This document shows positions 32,593 through 44,879 of a DNA stretch of 64,000 nt, in pieces (position 1 is the first letter of the stretch; every line of letters starts with the position of its first letter). Below the pieces are notes generated by a model. The model ran no database searches. It had not been told where the DNA came from and saw nothing but the letters and a program-made list of their open reading frames with translations. This DNA is from Sambucus nigra (lineage: Eukaryota; Streptophyta; Magnoliopsida; Dipsacales; Adoxaceae): contig OX422207.1 in NCBI GenBank assembly GCA_949130495.1, positions 785,530,384 to 785,594,383 on the forward strand, given 5' to 3'. Made by a program: the position numbers and the translations under genes.

Positions 32593-33797
32593 TGTAGAGG
32601 GGGCCTCAAGGTAATCCTGGGATTAGGGATAATCCACCAATTAGCAACAGTGTTCTGGGGATAAGCTCAACGTGGAAGCTTGGCGTGGCAACTCGTACTT
32701 TAGCTTATTGTTACTTTGTCATATTATAGCTTTGTTTATATTGACTACGAGTTGTAACGACTGTAATGTTGTAACGAGAATAATGAATGGGTGTGAGGTC
32801 GAACGGTACTCGCGAGAGACTAGGCTTGGCAGGGCTTGGGAGAGCTTTCATGCTCTATCGAACAACCTCACCGTTGGAACTTTAGAGGGACTTGGTTTGG
32901 AGGATTGAGAAGTGGGGCACCGTTGGGGCTTGTCCTGACCATCTTAGATACACTTGGTAAAACACTGAAAGATCTTCACCGTGGAACCTAGAGCAAAGTA
33001 GCTTCGAGTTCCATCGGGAGCTTTGCTGTGAACCAAACAGCCCTCTACTTTATGTCCCATCTACTGTAGGTGATGTCACTATCCAGCTAGACAACGTCAA
33101 GTCTGCACTTGAGTAAACCACCGTGGTATTTGGGGCTGTCAGACGGTTGGTAAGCAACCTCTGTGGCAACAGCCCCCTGACACACAGTGGTTAGGAAAAA
33201 GGCATGTCTTGGCATTTAATGTTTATGACGTAAAGACAACTAGTGCATCAGGTATTTAATGCTGGTGACATAAGGTATGAGGGAGGTCTTTCACAGGCAT
33301 TAATGACTTAGCTGCCTCGGGGGTGGTGTGGGGGCTATTTAAGGCCCCAACCACCTCCAAGGAAGGGGATCGATCAAAAAGTTCTAAAAAGAGTTCTTTT
33401 GGAGATATTCTTCTAAGATTTTGAGAAATTATTACTAGAGAAAGAGTTATTGAAAAACCAGAGAGTTCTTCCACCCACCATTTGTCATTTATTAGGGAGC
33501 TTTAATAACTTGACAGAAATCCTTGAAGAAGACCTTTTCGGTGTTTTTTTTTTTTTACCTTCCTACTAAGGTGTATCTAGGATGCTTACTTCTCTCTCCC
33601 TCTAGCTAAGTTATTTCTGAGTTCTTTATTATATTGTGAGTTATACACGAGAGATTTATGGGTTTAAGTTGGGTTTCATACGTTCCAAACTGTTCTTTGT
33701 GTCTTGTGGCTAAATCACTAGTGTTTACTGATTAACCTGGTCATCACCATACTCAAAAGGGGTTACGCCTCCATCTTATCTAAACCACCCTCTTACA
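32593..33797 (+). repeat. 3' LTR of element B
   Basis: 1205 bp, TGTAGAGG...CTCTTACA, uninterrupted, and so the reference for the empty site of element A. TATTTAAG box at 33336. It is followed by a short TATATATATA run rather than a copy of ACTAG. Confidence 0.95.
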
Positions 33798-34798
33798 TAT
33801 ATATATATCAACTCTGACCTTTGATAATAGAATTTACCTTTTAAAAACGAGGAGCTTAGTTTTCAAATTCTCTACACATTTCCAAGATTTCAATGTACAA
33901 TAACTGAATGAAATATGAAGAGTAGTTAAAATCAAATATCATTAAAAATATAATTTAATACTCAAATGAGATGAAAGGTAAAGAGACAAGGCTGTAATTT
34001 TAAAATCGTTAATATGACACTTAAAAGGACATCTAACCATTAATAGAGTATCTAAAATGAAAATTTCATTTAATAAAGAAAATAAAAAGCTAAGAAGTTG
34101 AAAAGTCATGGTTGAATGCTCAATTTATTTTGTCAATAATCCCTAAAAAATATTTTCTTGAGCTTTAAGTCCAACTTATAAATAATTATTTTGAGAACCT
34201 TCAAAATTCTTAATCCATGAATAATAAAAACTTCAATTTTTTATTTATTTATGGCATATTTTGTTGGAGCTTCAGGTCCACATCTTTTAAATACTTGAAA
34301 GCTCCAAGCCTCATATTTTATATCCCAATGAGAAATAATATATTGTGAACTTCTGATCAAAATAATGAATATGAATATTTATATCACAAATCAATGATAA
34401 TTGGGAGACTCTTGGTATATACCCTTTTAATTTGACAATTAAAACTTCTTGTTTGATTGTGATATGTTTTCTTTTGACACTTTAGGTCAAAATAATTTAT
34501 GAACTCCAGGTCCCTAAATATGAACGGGAAAAAGTTCAATTTTCATATTTAAATAATGATTGGGGAACTTCATAACCCAATTATGAATAATTAGTAACTT
34601 CATATCAGAACATTAATTGTTTAGGGACTTCAAATGCCCTGTAAAATTATATCCAAACTTCAAGTTTTATAAGGGATAATTTTATTTGAAACTTTAGGTG
34701 CTATTTCATTGTCATGTCCAAAAATTTAAACATCAATTGCGCACTTAAGACCATAAAATTTGAATAAGAATTCAAAACTTCAGGCCCCAAATTTCAAA
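33798..34798 (+). repeat. AT-rich array of degenerate ~35-nt repeats (GAACTTCAGGTCC type)
   Basis: Motifs such as GGAGCTTCAGGTCC, GAACTCCAGGTCC, GGAACTTCATAACCC and GGACTTCAAATGCCC recur every 30-60 bases in AT-rich DNA. The same family appears at 50561-50700 in this orientation and at 61660-62640 in the opposite one. No coding capacity. Confidence 0.6.
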
Positions 34799-36123
34799 TA
34801 GTATGTAATACCCCGTACTTTTATGGATAATAAATTACATGACTGGGTGGTATTTAATAATTTGAGAATTTAAAGTATATAAGATGGACTGATTATATTT
34901 TATGTTGCAGGTGAATAACAATGACAAGTAATATTACTTTATGCGAAAAACACAAGTAAAATCTGTTGGGTTAAGATGTGAATTTTTTATAAGTGACTCA
35001 GATGGATATTTCAAGTGCACGATTGGTCTCGGAAGGGACAAGATATTCAGAATAGAGTACATGGACGTTGTGTTTGGGTTCCGGGGACTTTTTGGATCAG
35101 TAGGGACTCACATTTGTGTATACGAGTCAATTTTGGGTTTAATAAGGGATAAACCCTTATTTCTCTCTTATAAGAACACGGGAGAAAGAAAGAAAAGAGA
35201 TAAAGGAAAGAAAATAAGGAAGATAAGAAAGGAAGAAGAAAAGGGAGAAAAGAGGAGCTCATGCCAACTCCAGCAGATTCCCATCACGAGATTGTAACAA
35301 CCCTCACTTTTGAGAGCCTATTTTATATTTATTTACTATGTGTAGTAATTAATTATAAAATGATGGATGTTAAGTAAATATTAATTTAATATGGAAAAGG
35401 TTAATATTTACTGAAATATTGTATCATTACCTGATGAGTAGGTAAAAATATCCATGTGGTGATTTACTGTGTCATAAGAATTAAAATGACATTTTGGTTT
35501 AATGAGAAACCGGAACTAAAAATGAGTTATAAAATTTCCAAATGATAATTTGGAGGGTGTAGTTGGTCCCGGTAGGTGCGAGACAGTCAAAATAGGTGCC
35601 ATATTGCATTTTGACATTTTTGGCACTTTTGATTGGTTATAGCTTAAATGTGTAGTTGCGATTTATTTTATCGCGTATTAGCCATTAGAGTTGGGCATTT
35701 TAGATTTAAGGCCCGATTAAGTCTTGCTAGCCTTATTATTTTCCTCATTTTCTCTTAACACACAAATGAGCCCTAGAGAGAGTGGAGAGAGGAAGAGAAC
35801 TTCGGGAGAAAAAGAGAGATTTGGAGATTCAAGCTTGGATCATTGCCTACACCAAATCAAATCTTCATTTTCATGATCAAGGCAAGTTACCTACTTGCTA
35901 TGATATGATTTAAGTGGATTAATTAGCATTAATAGTTGTGGATTGTTATGATTTATTTTAGTTAAGGTTTTATTGAATTTATGGGTATTAACCCTTGGAA
36001 ATGGATTTGGATGATAAATATTGCAAATGATGGTAGTTAGGTGTATTTGTGGAGTTGGTTTTGGGTTTAAGGAGAAATTTGGAGTTCAAGACTCCATAGC
36101 CATTCTTGGCAATTTCACAGGGG

Positions 36124-36322
36124 CGAATCGATTCGGCCCCTAGGGCGAATCGATTCGCATAGATGCAGTTTCCCAGGTCTGTGTACCCGAATCGATTTGG
36201 GTTAAGTTCGAATCAATTCGGTAGTATGCAGAATGTTGGATTTGTCTTCCGAACCGATTCGCTTTCAGGGCGAATCGATTCGACAGGGCGAATCGATTCG
36301 TCCCTTTGGGCGAATCAATTCG
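36124..36322 (+). repeat. palindrome comb in LTR D: eight CGAATCGATTCG-type sites
   Basis: Sites start at 36124, 36146, 36188, 36209, 36250, 36271, 36289 and 36311. Steps are 22, 42, 21, 41, 21, 18 and 22 bp, that is one or two times about 21. Four are perfect 12-bp palindromes; the others differ by one base, mostly C to T or G to A at a CpG. Confidence 0.9.
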
Positions 36323-36819
36323 GTTCCTGCAGTTTTGAGTCATTTTCTTGTTTAAATTTTTATCTTTTTCTTTAGGTTTAGGACCTAGGAACCTTCTTGA
36401 AAGAAGTAAACTTAGAGTCCTAGAGCATTAGTTGAGTTTGGTCGCCACCCTAGATTAGAATTGGGTCATCTGGGGTTTATTTCCGGGGGTGTTTGAAGAA
36501 ATGTTAAGGCATTTCTTCTTTTATTCAAACTTTTCTAAGTTAGGAAGTTAATTACCCATGCTTGGAGACTTAAGGGCTTATCAAAATTTTATGAACTTTG
36601 GGGACTTGTAGGATCATAATGATCATTTGGAGATTTAGTCGGGACTTGTAATTTGAGGAATATTAATGACAATATTCGGTGAGAATAGGTTTGAATAAAA
36701 TGAACCCAAATTTGTTTAAAGAGGATAGGTTCAAATAAAATGAACCCAGTTGTTTAATGATGATAGGTTCGAATAAAAAGAACCAACACATGGATAATGG
36801 AAATGGAAATTTGGTAATG

Positions 36820-38110
36820 GGAACTGAAAATGAAAATGATATTTTAAAATGGTAAATGTTAATTTACTTAAACACACCTCTCTAAATGACATCATAAGGG
36901 AAGTTTGCGCGCTTGGTGATGCCCCCTGGCTAGTGAATGCAGGGTGGATACAGTCCTAGGACATATGCGGGGTTTTTATATGTTTTCTGCGCTGGTGAGG
37001 GAATTCCGGGTGTGGTCCTGACTCTCCCGCAGGCATATGGTCGTTTCCCGACATTTTCGTTATAGGTGCCCAGGCTGCCTTATTTGATAGGCCCCTGGAA
37101 GATGATGGTCATTTAGGGGCGCGCCCAGTGGGGAAACTCGGAGGGGCGGTCTTAGAATCGTTATATGTATATGAATATAACTTTTCTGCATCAAGTGGGA
37201 CTTGATGGATATATTCCATAAAGAGCATGTATACGTGCCATAAAGAGCACGGGAATGAGATTAATGAGATATGTGCCATAAAAAGCACTTGATACTAATG
37301 GTATTCCTATTCAGGAATGGAAAGATAAAATGGAAAGCTAATTAACTATGGAAGTTAATAAATGGTTTTATTCCTATTGAGGAATATAAAAGATAATGGA
37401 AATTTGATAAATGAGGAAAGGTTTTAAATTTAAGTTATTTACTTTTCTTTCTCTTATGTAAATGACATTTTATTTCATCATTTAGTTAAATTGCCTTAAA
37501 TTGTAATGTAGGTTTAACATTCTAGATAACATGCCAATTTATCATCCTTATCATTCATGCATAACTATTCATTTATATCATGCTTTTTATTTCTTCTGGT
37601 GATCATATAGAACCCGACCCTGACCGGTTTACTTTTCTTGTTGCATATATGATTGTATCCGCTCAGGTGCTCCCCCACAAGGACGCCCGTTTTGATGTTT
37701 CCATTCCAGTTACTTTGACGGGCTGTAAGATTTTATGGATATTACAGGACGTTGTTTTAGACGCCTCCATCTTGGTATTCTAGATATGATCGGGTCTTTT
37801 CATCAGGCGTGTGGCCTAAACTTTTATACTTGTTTAATGAATGTATTAAGTAAGTTATTAAACTGTTGTACTATATTTTATGTAGTTGTGGATCGACAGC
37901 CTATTCGGTCCTTTTGTATACATTCGTCTTAGATGTATTATATATATTCTTGTGGAATTCCACTTGCTTATCAGATTGGGTTGTTTAAATTTAATTTTCT
38001 TAACTGGTTTTAAATTTCTAAACTTTTTGGCAACCCGTTTTCTGATTTATTGGGTGGTTTTCCCGTATACACAGTTTATTTTTGTTGATGCTGAGAATGA
38101 TATCCATCCA
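36820..38110 (+). other. noncoding 3' half of LTR D
   Basis: No coding signal. Contains ATG/TGCCATAAAGAGCA direct repeats near 37210-37290 (three copies of a CCATAAA(G/A)AGCA motif) and ends with sequence shared with LTR C. Confidence 0.6.
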
Positions 38111-38620
38111 TGATTCCTATTACGTTTGAGTATCGGGTTGGCCACCCCTTATCTCGGATCTCGGTTTGTCACAGAGATCCTCGGATTTATCCAACCAGGC
38201 AAGTGTTTAACTTTCTTTAGTGATTGAAGTGTGCTTATTTTTCATATTATAGTTGGTAATGAAAAACTATAAGATTTAAAGTTTGGGATTCTTGCACAAA
38301 ATGGGATTTTGGAGGATGATTTCATAAGAAATTGATGAGATAATAATCCTACATAAAATCTGAGCTAAAATACATGTTAATAGTAAAAAATCGTGGTGAG
38401 AAATTGGAAGAAAGGAAAATGGCGGGTTTAATAAGAATTAGGGCTTAATTCTTGAATAAATTGAGGAATTCGGAAAATTAATTGGTATGTTGGATAAATT
38501 ATAGTGTGTGGATATATATATTGATGTTCAGTGATGTTAGAAACCCTAGAAATTGAGTTGAAAGAGTTTTAGAATGAATTTTCGGAGTTGGAGAAGATTA
38601 ACTTCTGAAACTATAGGGAC

Positions 38621-38772
38621 CAGACCGGTCCGAATTTAGCTGATCGGATCGATCCGTTTATAACCAGATCGGATCTTTTTTAGGAGACGCCGGACCAATC
38701 CGACCATTAAATATTTTTGTTGAATTTTATGTACTGGATCAGTTCCTTTTTCTTAGAAATCGAATCGGTCCG
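38621..38772 (+). repeat. palindrome comb in LTR C, base-shifted version
   Basis: Sites start near 38621 (CAGACCGGTCCG), 38645 (CGGATCGATCCG, perfect), 38665 (CAGATCGGATCT), 38691 (CGGACCAATCCG), 38735 (TGGATCAGTTCC) and 38761 (CGAATCGGTCCG). It lies at the place in the LTR where D and E carry CGAATCGATTCG. Confidence 0.75.
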
Positions 38773-39248
38773 ATTTAGACAGGAAAGCTGGAAAAGTTTT
38801 CTTGGATTAAAAAGGATTAGAGACAAATTCCTCATGGAGATGAATTTTAGGGGATCCTAAATAGAGTATGAGGACCTTTAAAAGAGTAAATGGGATATGT
38901 ATAAGTCTTGGATTAATGGAAAAGATTTGAGGTTTAAATTTAGGAATGTTTGGGACGAACGACATTCACGAAATTATTCGTCAGGTTCATACATATATTA
39001 TTATGCGTGTAAAATATATATGCCGATTATATGAGAAATAATTCAAACGTACGAGTAGGATGAATTTAGAATTTTAGCAAGTCATGATAATATAATATTT
39101 GAAATAAATAAAAGGTGAGATCCTATCTTAAGTGAGTGAATACTTATTGTATGAATATAAGTCATGTGTATACTTATAAATAATACGAATTGGTATCTTT
39201 GAATTTTAGGCTAATGCCAAGTGAGATCGGCATGGATAGCCAGAGTGA

Positions 39249-39250
<2 letters not shown>

Positions 39251-39322
<72 letters not shown>
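39251..39322. repeat. (AT)n microsatellite in LTR C
   Basis: About 36 AT units. The LTRs of E also carry long AT tracts in their middle part. Confidence 0.95.
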
Positions 39323-39326
<4 letters not shown>

Positions 39327-39754
39327 TGATTTTGGATATATATGTGTGTGAATGATTTATTTATATGAAGCATATCTCCCTCTAGTACTATCATGGGAAG
39401 TTGCGCGATGTGGGTGAATCATCTAGCTTGAGGAGCAGATGAGTATATTCCCCAGGTCATAGCGTCGATTATTTATTTGGGTGATTTATTTGGGGTGAGA
39501 CGAGGTGGGTATGTTTCATTCCCATTCCTATTACGGAACTATGATCGCTTCCCATACACTTGAGATTTGTTTTTTTTACCAGGGCGGAATGAGAGATTCC
39601 GAGTGCTGGCTCCCGAATTTAGTAATGTGAGTTATGGCCCGGAAGATAATAGCACTGTTATAATTGTATCCATGACTTTTGACTCTGAGGGATTGATTTA
39701 TACTTATATTGTGTGTGATGTATAAGTATTGATATACTTGATGTGTATCGTATG

Positions 39755-39756
<2 letters not shown>

Positions 39757-39843
<87 letters not shown>

Positions 39844-39847
39844 TATA
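39757..39847. repeat. compound (CA)n(TA)n microsatellite in LTR C
   Basis: (CA)15 at 39757-39786 runs into (TA)n to 39847, broken once by GT. It borders the left arm of the inverted repeat. Confidence 0.95.
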
Positions 39848-40023
39848 CGCTCCCGGATATCAGAAAATTAATTCACAATCCTTTCCTTGTTTTAATCCAT
39901 ATATACATATATTCTCATCTCATATATATGATATACTATACACGTCTAGTGTATATAAACTACGTTCTTTATCTTTGTCTAGGTATATATATATGTTTTC
40001 ACATCTCATATATATATATACAC

Positions 40024-43000
40024 ACTAGGGTGTACCCGTGCCGATGGCACGATGATAAATTTATTCCCATGATATTTTGTACCCCTGATGATAGCACGGC
40101 GATAAATTCATTCCCGTGATAAATATGTACCCGCGTCAATGACATGGTGAAATAAAAAGTGAAATTAAAAATTATTTCACTCTAAGGTGTGCTCGTGCCG
40201 ATGGCACGCTCATAATTTATCCCGATGCATTTTTGTTAGAGACCAATCATTATTAGCACATGTTAGTTTTATTTAATTTGTTTTTATTTATGTATTTGAT
40301 TAAATACTAGACTTGTTTATTTTTTAAGATTTAATAGGTGACTATTTCTATTAGAGGACAAAATATTAACCAATAGTACTCTCATATTGAATAGGCTATT
40401 AAATAAAAATAATAGAAAGTGTAAAATAAAAGTGATGTTAATAAAAGATTACTCCAAGTGTCTTCCATCTTTTTACAACACATGCAAAAAAGAAATAGGA
40501 ATGAGAAGAAAACAATAAGAATGGATCAAAAATACAAAGAAACAAATAGAACAAACTCGTATAATATGATTGTAGAGTACCATTGGGTCATATTTTTGTC
40601 TAACCAAATAAACATAAAACCGGAGCATGTATGTGTACCCAGAAAAATTCCTTGTATGCCATAAACCAAATAATAAAGAACTCAGAATACAAAAAAAAAA
40701 AACTACAAAAACATTCTTGTCCAGATTGACCCTCTTGTCCAGATTACAACGCTGGACCAGGGATATGTACCCAGAAAAATAAAAACTACACAGTTATCAA
40801 TACGGATCATATAGTTGCTGTGATCCATGATTTGTTTTTTTGTTCTCTCTCTCTCTCCCCCTACCCAAAATCGTTAGAGCTTTGTGCATGTTTTCATCAC
40901 CTCTATTATTTTATCATTTCTTTAATGTTTGTTTCTTCTTACGCTTTTGTTGTTTTCAGATTTTCCTTTTGTTCTTCCACTGGTAATGTAAGGACATAAA
41001 TTTCCAATTGATTCCCTATATTGTTTTGACTTAATTCCGCGAACAAAACTGTGTTTGTAATATGTCATAGGGAGATTTTATTTTGTCACGATCCCACTTG
41101 GTCTATGACATATTGAAGAAATATGAAGACACTACGACAAAGCTTTAAAGAATTAATCATACCGAAGTTTAGTAGGTGCAAGTTTATTCGTCTTCAAGTT
41201 AATTGCATTCTGAGATCACACATGTATGAATGCGTATAATTAATGGAGGTCGGAATAATTTTTATAAAAGGATAAGGATAAATTTTTATAAGGAAAATAT
41301 TTTAAAATGTTTTTAAAAGTGTTTTAAATGTTTTACACTTCATTGTATTCTGATAAGAATGATTTAGAATTTGATTTAATTGGATCTCTTTTTATAGAAT
41401 CGAATTAAATTAAAAATCTAAATCCACGCGTGTCATTCGAGAGACCTATAGATCGTTCGAGCGAGATGGCTATCTCGCGTAAACGATTGGTCAATCTTGT
41501 TCAAGTAACACATTTTTCGAGGCAGTTAATGTTTCCTATTTAAAGCATGGTTTCGTCAGAATTAAAGGGGTGTGCAATATGGAAAATAGTTTTCATTCCA
41601 GTACGAGTTTTGCACATGTTTTTCTAAGGTTTCAAAGCTTAAACACATCCTTAGAGTTTGCAAAGATCTGAGTTATCATTACTATATGTTTATGTGATCT
41701 TACTGCACCAAGAAGGTTTGTTCTATACTTGAACATCTGACTTTTGCGGTGAAGAAAAGAGAAGGACTTGTTGTTTGACATCGTAGATGTATTAAAGCCA
41801 TTCGATGGACACGAAGACATACGTGGACGCGTGTGTTGTGGACAGGTATCATGGAAGAAGGACTTTTTGCGTGGGCACTATGAGAGGAGTGGTTGAAGAT
41901 CATAAGAGCGTCAAGACCCATGGGGATCGAGTCTTTGAGTGAGTCTTTTATCTGTTCGTTGTAATTCCATATTCATAGTGATCGTCTGGCTTGGGCCATC
42001 CGAGGTTTTTTCCTATCATAGGTTTTTCCTCGTACATCTTTCATTGTGCGTATTCTTTACTTGCTTTAATCACTAGATGCATGTTTACGATTAATCAAGA
42101 TAAAATTGGTTTAAAGTAAAGATTGGTGTTTCAGAACTTGGTTTGGTGCTAATTAAAAGTTGGATAATTTTTTGTGAAAATTGGTTTGATTTGAAACACA
42201 CTCATGTAGGGCCACTCTCATAGGTACATACTTCAACAAATGAGAGGAAATAAATATACAATATCATGGGCTCCATCTAGAACAAAAAATATTCATTTCT
42301 AGCTTTCCACTTGCTTTCGTAGTAGTGTGCTAGAAATGATACTACTTGATTTTTAAAATTCGTAAATTGGGTTTGAATGATTTTTTTGATTGAAAAATAA
42401 TTCTTAAACCTTTTTAAAGTTGGTTCAGTAAAGTTTCAAATTTAAAATTTCTTAAACTGAGCTTCTTAAAGTTGGTTCAGTGTTGAGAAATGCCATTGTT
42501 GATAGGTACATGTCTTAGTTTTTGTTAATTTGGCCATTAGGACTTTTGAATCTCAAGATTATTTTTGACCCTTATTTAACATGTCTCATGAGGGTAGAGA
42601 GAAGGTAGTCCTTGAATAGGATGATTTGAATCTCTGTGTCTATCTCTGTATGAAGGGATTTGTGAATTGTAAGGTGGGTTGCCCCTGTTTCTGAGAAATC
42701 GTAGTCCATTTTTTTTTTCTGAAATAGTATCCCCTTTGAGCTTTTATATTGAGTGTTTTTTTCTTTTTCTTTTCAAAAAGCTGGTTAAGAAACAACCATT
42801 CAGCGCTTTTAACTTATGCTCATATCAAATTTTCTCTCTTCATTTAGTAGGGTACAAAATAAAATTGAAATCCCTTTGTGCTCTTCTATTACGTGTTGTA
42901 AACTGATAATTTTATTTTATTTAATAAAAGAAATTACATTTACGTGCCCTTCGTGAATAACTAATAATATTACCGCTAAAATTATTGACACATATGCTTC

Positions 43001-43700
43001 TTAATACAGTCATGTAACACATACATAGAGCATAACATTTTTGGCTTCATGATATTGTTTAAGAAAACATGTAATAGTGTCGTTCAACACATTTGGCTTA
43101 TGTTACATTTATTTTCATATTTTAAATAACATATATTTGTATTAATTTCAAAGAGTATTTTTTTACAGTGCCATCGACACGAGCACACCCTAGGGTTGTG
43201 TTCGGAAAAAAGTTAGGCCACTATTTTTTTCTCTATTTTCGGTAGTGTGCGTGTTTTATAACCACAAATATTTAGGAGAAAATTTATCCCTGTGCTATCA
43301 CATTTAAAATATAGTATTTATATTTGAAATATTGGCGACACGTTTAAAATACAAAATACCACGAGAACAAATTTATCGTCGTGCCATCGGCATGGGGATA
43401 AAATATCACGGGAACAAATTTATCGTCGTGCCATCGGTACGAGTACACTTCAAATCATTGATGCTCATTCACACAGTTTACCATTAATGTTACTTAGTAA
43501 TTTTTTTTCCATAAATCTATATAATTTAAAATGTAAGTTGATTCATTTATAGTTTCGTTGTTAAATAACCAGAAAAACTAATAAATTATCCCGAAAATAA
43601 ATTTATCACGGGAACAAATTTATCACGAAAATAAAATTTTCGTCGTGTCACCGGCACGAGAACAAATTTATCATCGTGCCATCGGCATGGGTACACCCTA

Positions 43701-43702
<2 letters not shown>
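40024..43702. mobile_element. non-autonomous terminal-inverted-repeat DNA element, family unresolved
   Basis: Ends are ACTAGGGTGTACCCGTGCCG on the left and, inverted, ACTAGGGTGTACCCATGCCG on the right, followed by GATGGCACGATGATAAAT on both. Inner copies of the same end (AGGTGTGCTCGTGCCGATGGCACG at 40180; inverted at 43167-43198) and several GTGCCATCGGCACG-type subterminal repeats follow, especially at 43360-43700. Both sides are TA repeats, so a TA-type target cannot be defined. The interior has no transposase that I can recognise. CACTA membership is uncertain, because the right end reads TAGTA instead of TAGTG. Confidence 0.65.
40250..43150. other. interior of the terminal-inverted-repeat element, noncoding
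   Basis: No frame above about 100 codons and no domain. 41070-42250 resembles the leader part of a plant Copia LTR in style (GGTTTTTCCTCGTACATC near 42020), but I cannot find matching ends or a duplication, so it is left unassigned. Confidence 0.5.

Positions 43703-43741
<39 letters not shown>
43702..43741. repeat. (TA)n microsatellite at the right end of the inverted-repeat element
   Basis: About 20 TA units directly after CCCTAG. Confidence 0.95.
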
Positions 43742-43744
<3 letters not shown>

Positions 43745-44589
43745 CTAGACAAAGATAAAGAAAGTAGTTTATATACACTAGATGTGTATAGTATGTTTTA
43801 TATATGAGATGAGAATATAACAAGGAAAGGATTGTGAGTTAATTTTCTGATATCCGGGAGTGTAGAATCCGGAATATAAAATGTAAAATACGTACATTAA
43901 TGTAAGAATATTATATATGAAATAATAACCCTAAAATGAGAGTGGGGTAATAACTAGTGAATGTGATTTAAAATGAACGGTAATATATGAAGCGAGAAAT
44001 TATATGGTATAAGCTTGGGTGGACGATTAGAATATTTTAGATACGTGGGGTACTTGATAGTGTATAGACTATGGAGTTTCGAGGTGCTAGTTAAGCTAGG
44101 TATCTAACTAAGGTGTTTTAAAATACGTGCGTTAAGTTTTCACTGTTAGATGAGAAGTAAGGGGTATCTCATGTGAGTGAGACACCAATTTAAATATGAA
44201 GAGTATCATATTTTACATATTAAAGTAAATTAATCACTTGATAAAATATTTTTAAAACCTTTAGCTCTGACCCATGTCTATTTTCTTTTTCTTCTTCTTT
44301 ATATACGTTTTAGGTGTCCAGACACAGGGATGCATGGATGACTAATTCTTTCGAGTGAGACGTTGCTGCCCCAGCCGTGGATGTGGGCAGGAGGTTATTT
44401 TAGACGCTTCCTTGTGATCTAAATTGGAGGTGCTATAGTAATAATCAGGCATGTTGCCCAACTTATGTCATTCATTTTTATTTACAGCGATTTTATCTTA
44501 CGTGCATTCGATATGGTTGTATATATGTTTACCGAGAGTTATTGACTATTTATTTATTCTATTTGTTGATTTTATTTATGCATGAATGA

Positions 44590-44600
44590 TTTTAATTGTA
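44590..44600 (+). repeat. left target-site duplication of the LINE
   Basis: TTTTAATTGTA, repeated exactly at 50377-50387 after the A-rich tail. Confidence 0.9.
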
Positions 44601-44641
44601 GAAGTCTTTCATGCATCCTCACTTTTCACTTAACCCCGGAA

Positions 44642-44746
<105 letters not shown>

Positions 44747-44879
44747 CCAACCCTAATTAGGGATGCATGGCAGCCACCATGCACGTTTCTAATGATGTTA
44801 ACAAACCCCCAGATCCTCCTAATCCTTGGAATAAGTCCTTTGCATCTGTCGTAAAGGGCACTACAACTGACACAACAAT

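Larger units (their letters stand above)
7218..33797 (+). mobile_element. element B: Tat-type Ty3/gypsy LTR retrotransposon, interrupted by element A
   Basis: The 5' LTR (TGTAGAGGGGG...) starts at 7218, is split by element A after 28 bp, resumes after the duplicated CCTGG and ends in TTACA at 20644. The 3' LTR is 32593-33797. Removing element A leaves about 14.4 kb. The order is LTR, PBS, gag, protease, RT, RNase H, archaeal-type RNase H, integrase, an antisense spliced gene with a plant mobile domain, polypurine tract, LTR. This order, the double RNase H and the PBS type place it in the non-chromoviral Tat lineage, near Ogre-like elements. Gag-pol is inactivated. No target duplication is visible: ACTAG on the left against TATAT on the right. 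Confidence 0.9.
35293..38173 (+). mobile_element. element D: Tekay-like solo LTR inserted in C
   Basis: 2881 bp from TGTAACAACCCTC to GGTTTGTCACA with GAGAT duplicated at 35288-35292 and 38174-38178. There is no interior. It shares end motifs with C (GATGCTGAGAATGA...GATTCCTATT near the 3' end) and the CGAATCGATTCG comb with E, so it is a third relative of the same LTR type. Confidence 0.9.
39849..43862. repeat. large inverted repeat: arms 39849-40020 and 43703-43862
   Basis: The left arm begins CTCCCGGATATCAGAAAATT and runs through TTATCTTTGTCTAGGTATATA. The right arm carries the reverse complement and ends AATTTTCTGATATCCGGGAG at 43862. Arms are about 160 bp, AT-rich toward the centre, with indels. 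The terminal-inverted-repeat element at 40024-43702 fills the centre. Either the arms are the outer part of that element's long termini, or the element landed in the TA-rich centre of an older palindrome. Confidence 0.8.

Noticed and set aside
36140..36375. Opposed 67- and 70-codon frames across the palindrome comb of LTR D (and 59789-60044 in E)
   Set aside because: The repeated NRFGL/RIDS pattern is the translation of the palindromes on both strands; no protein is implied.
41070..42250. Copia-type solo LTR inside the inverted-repeat element
   Set aside because: The GGTTTTTCCTCGTACATC phrase looks like a Copia leader, but I found neither matching TG/CA ends nor a target duplication.
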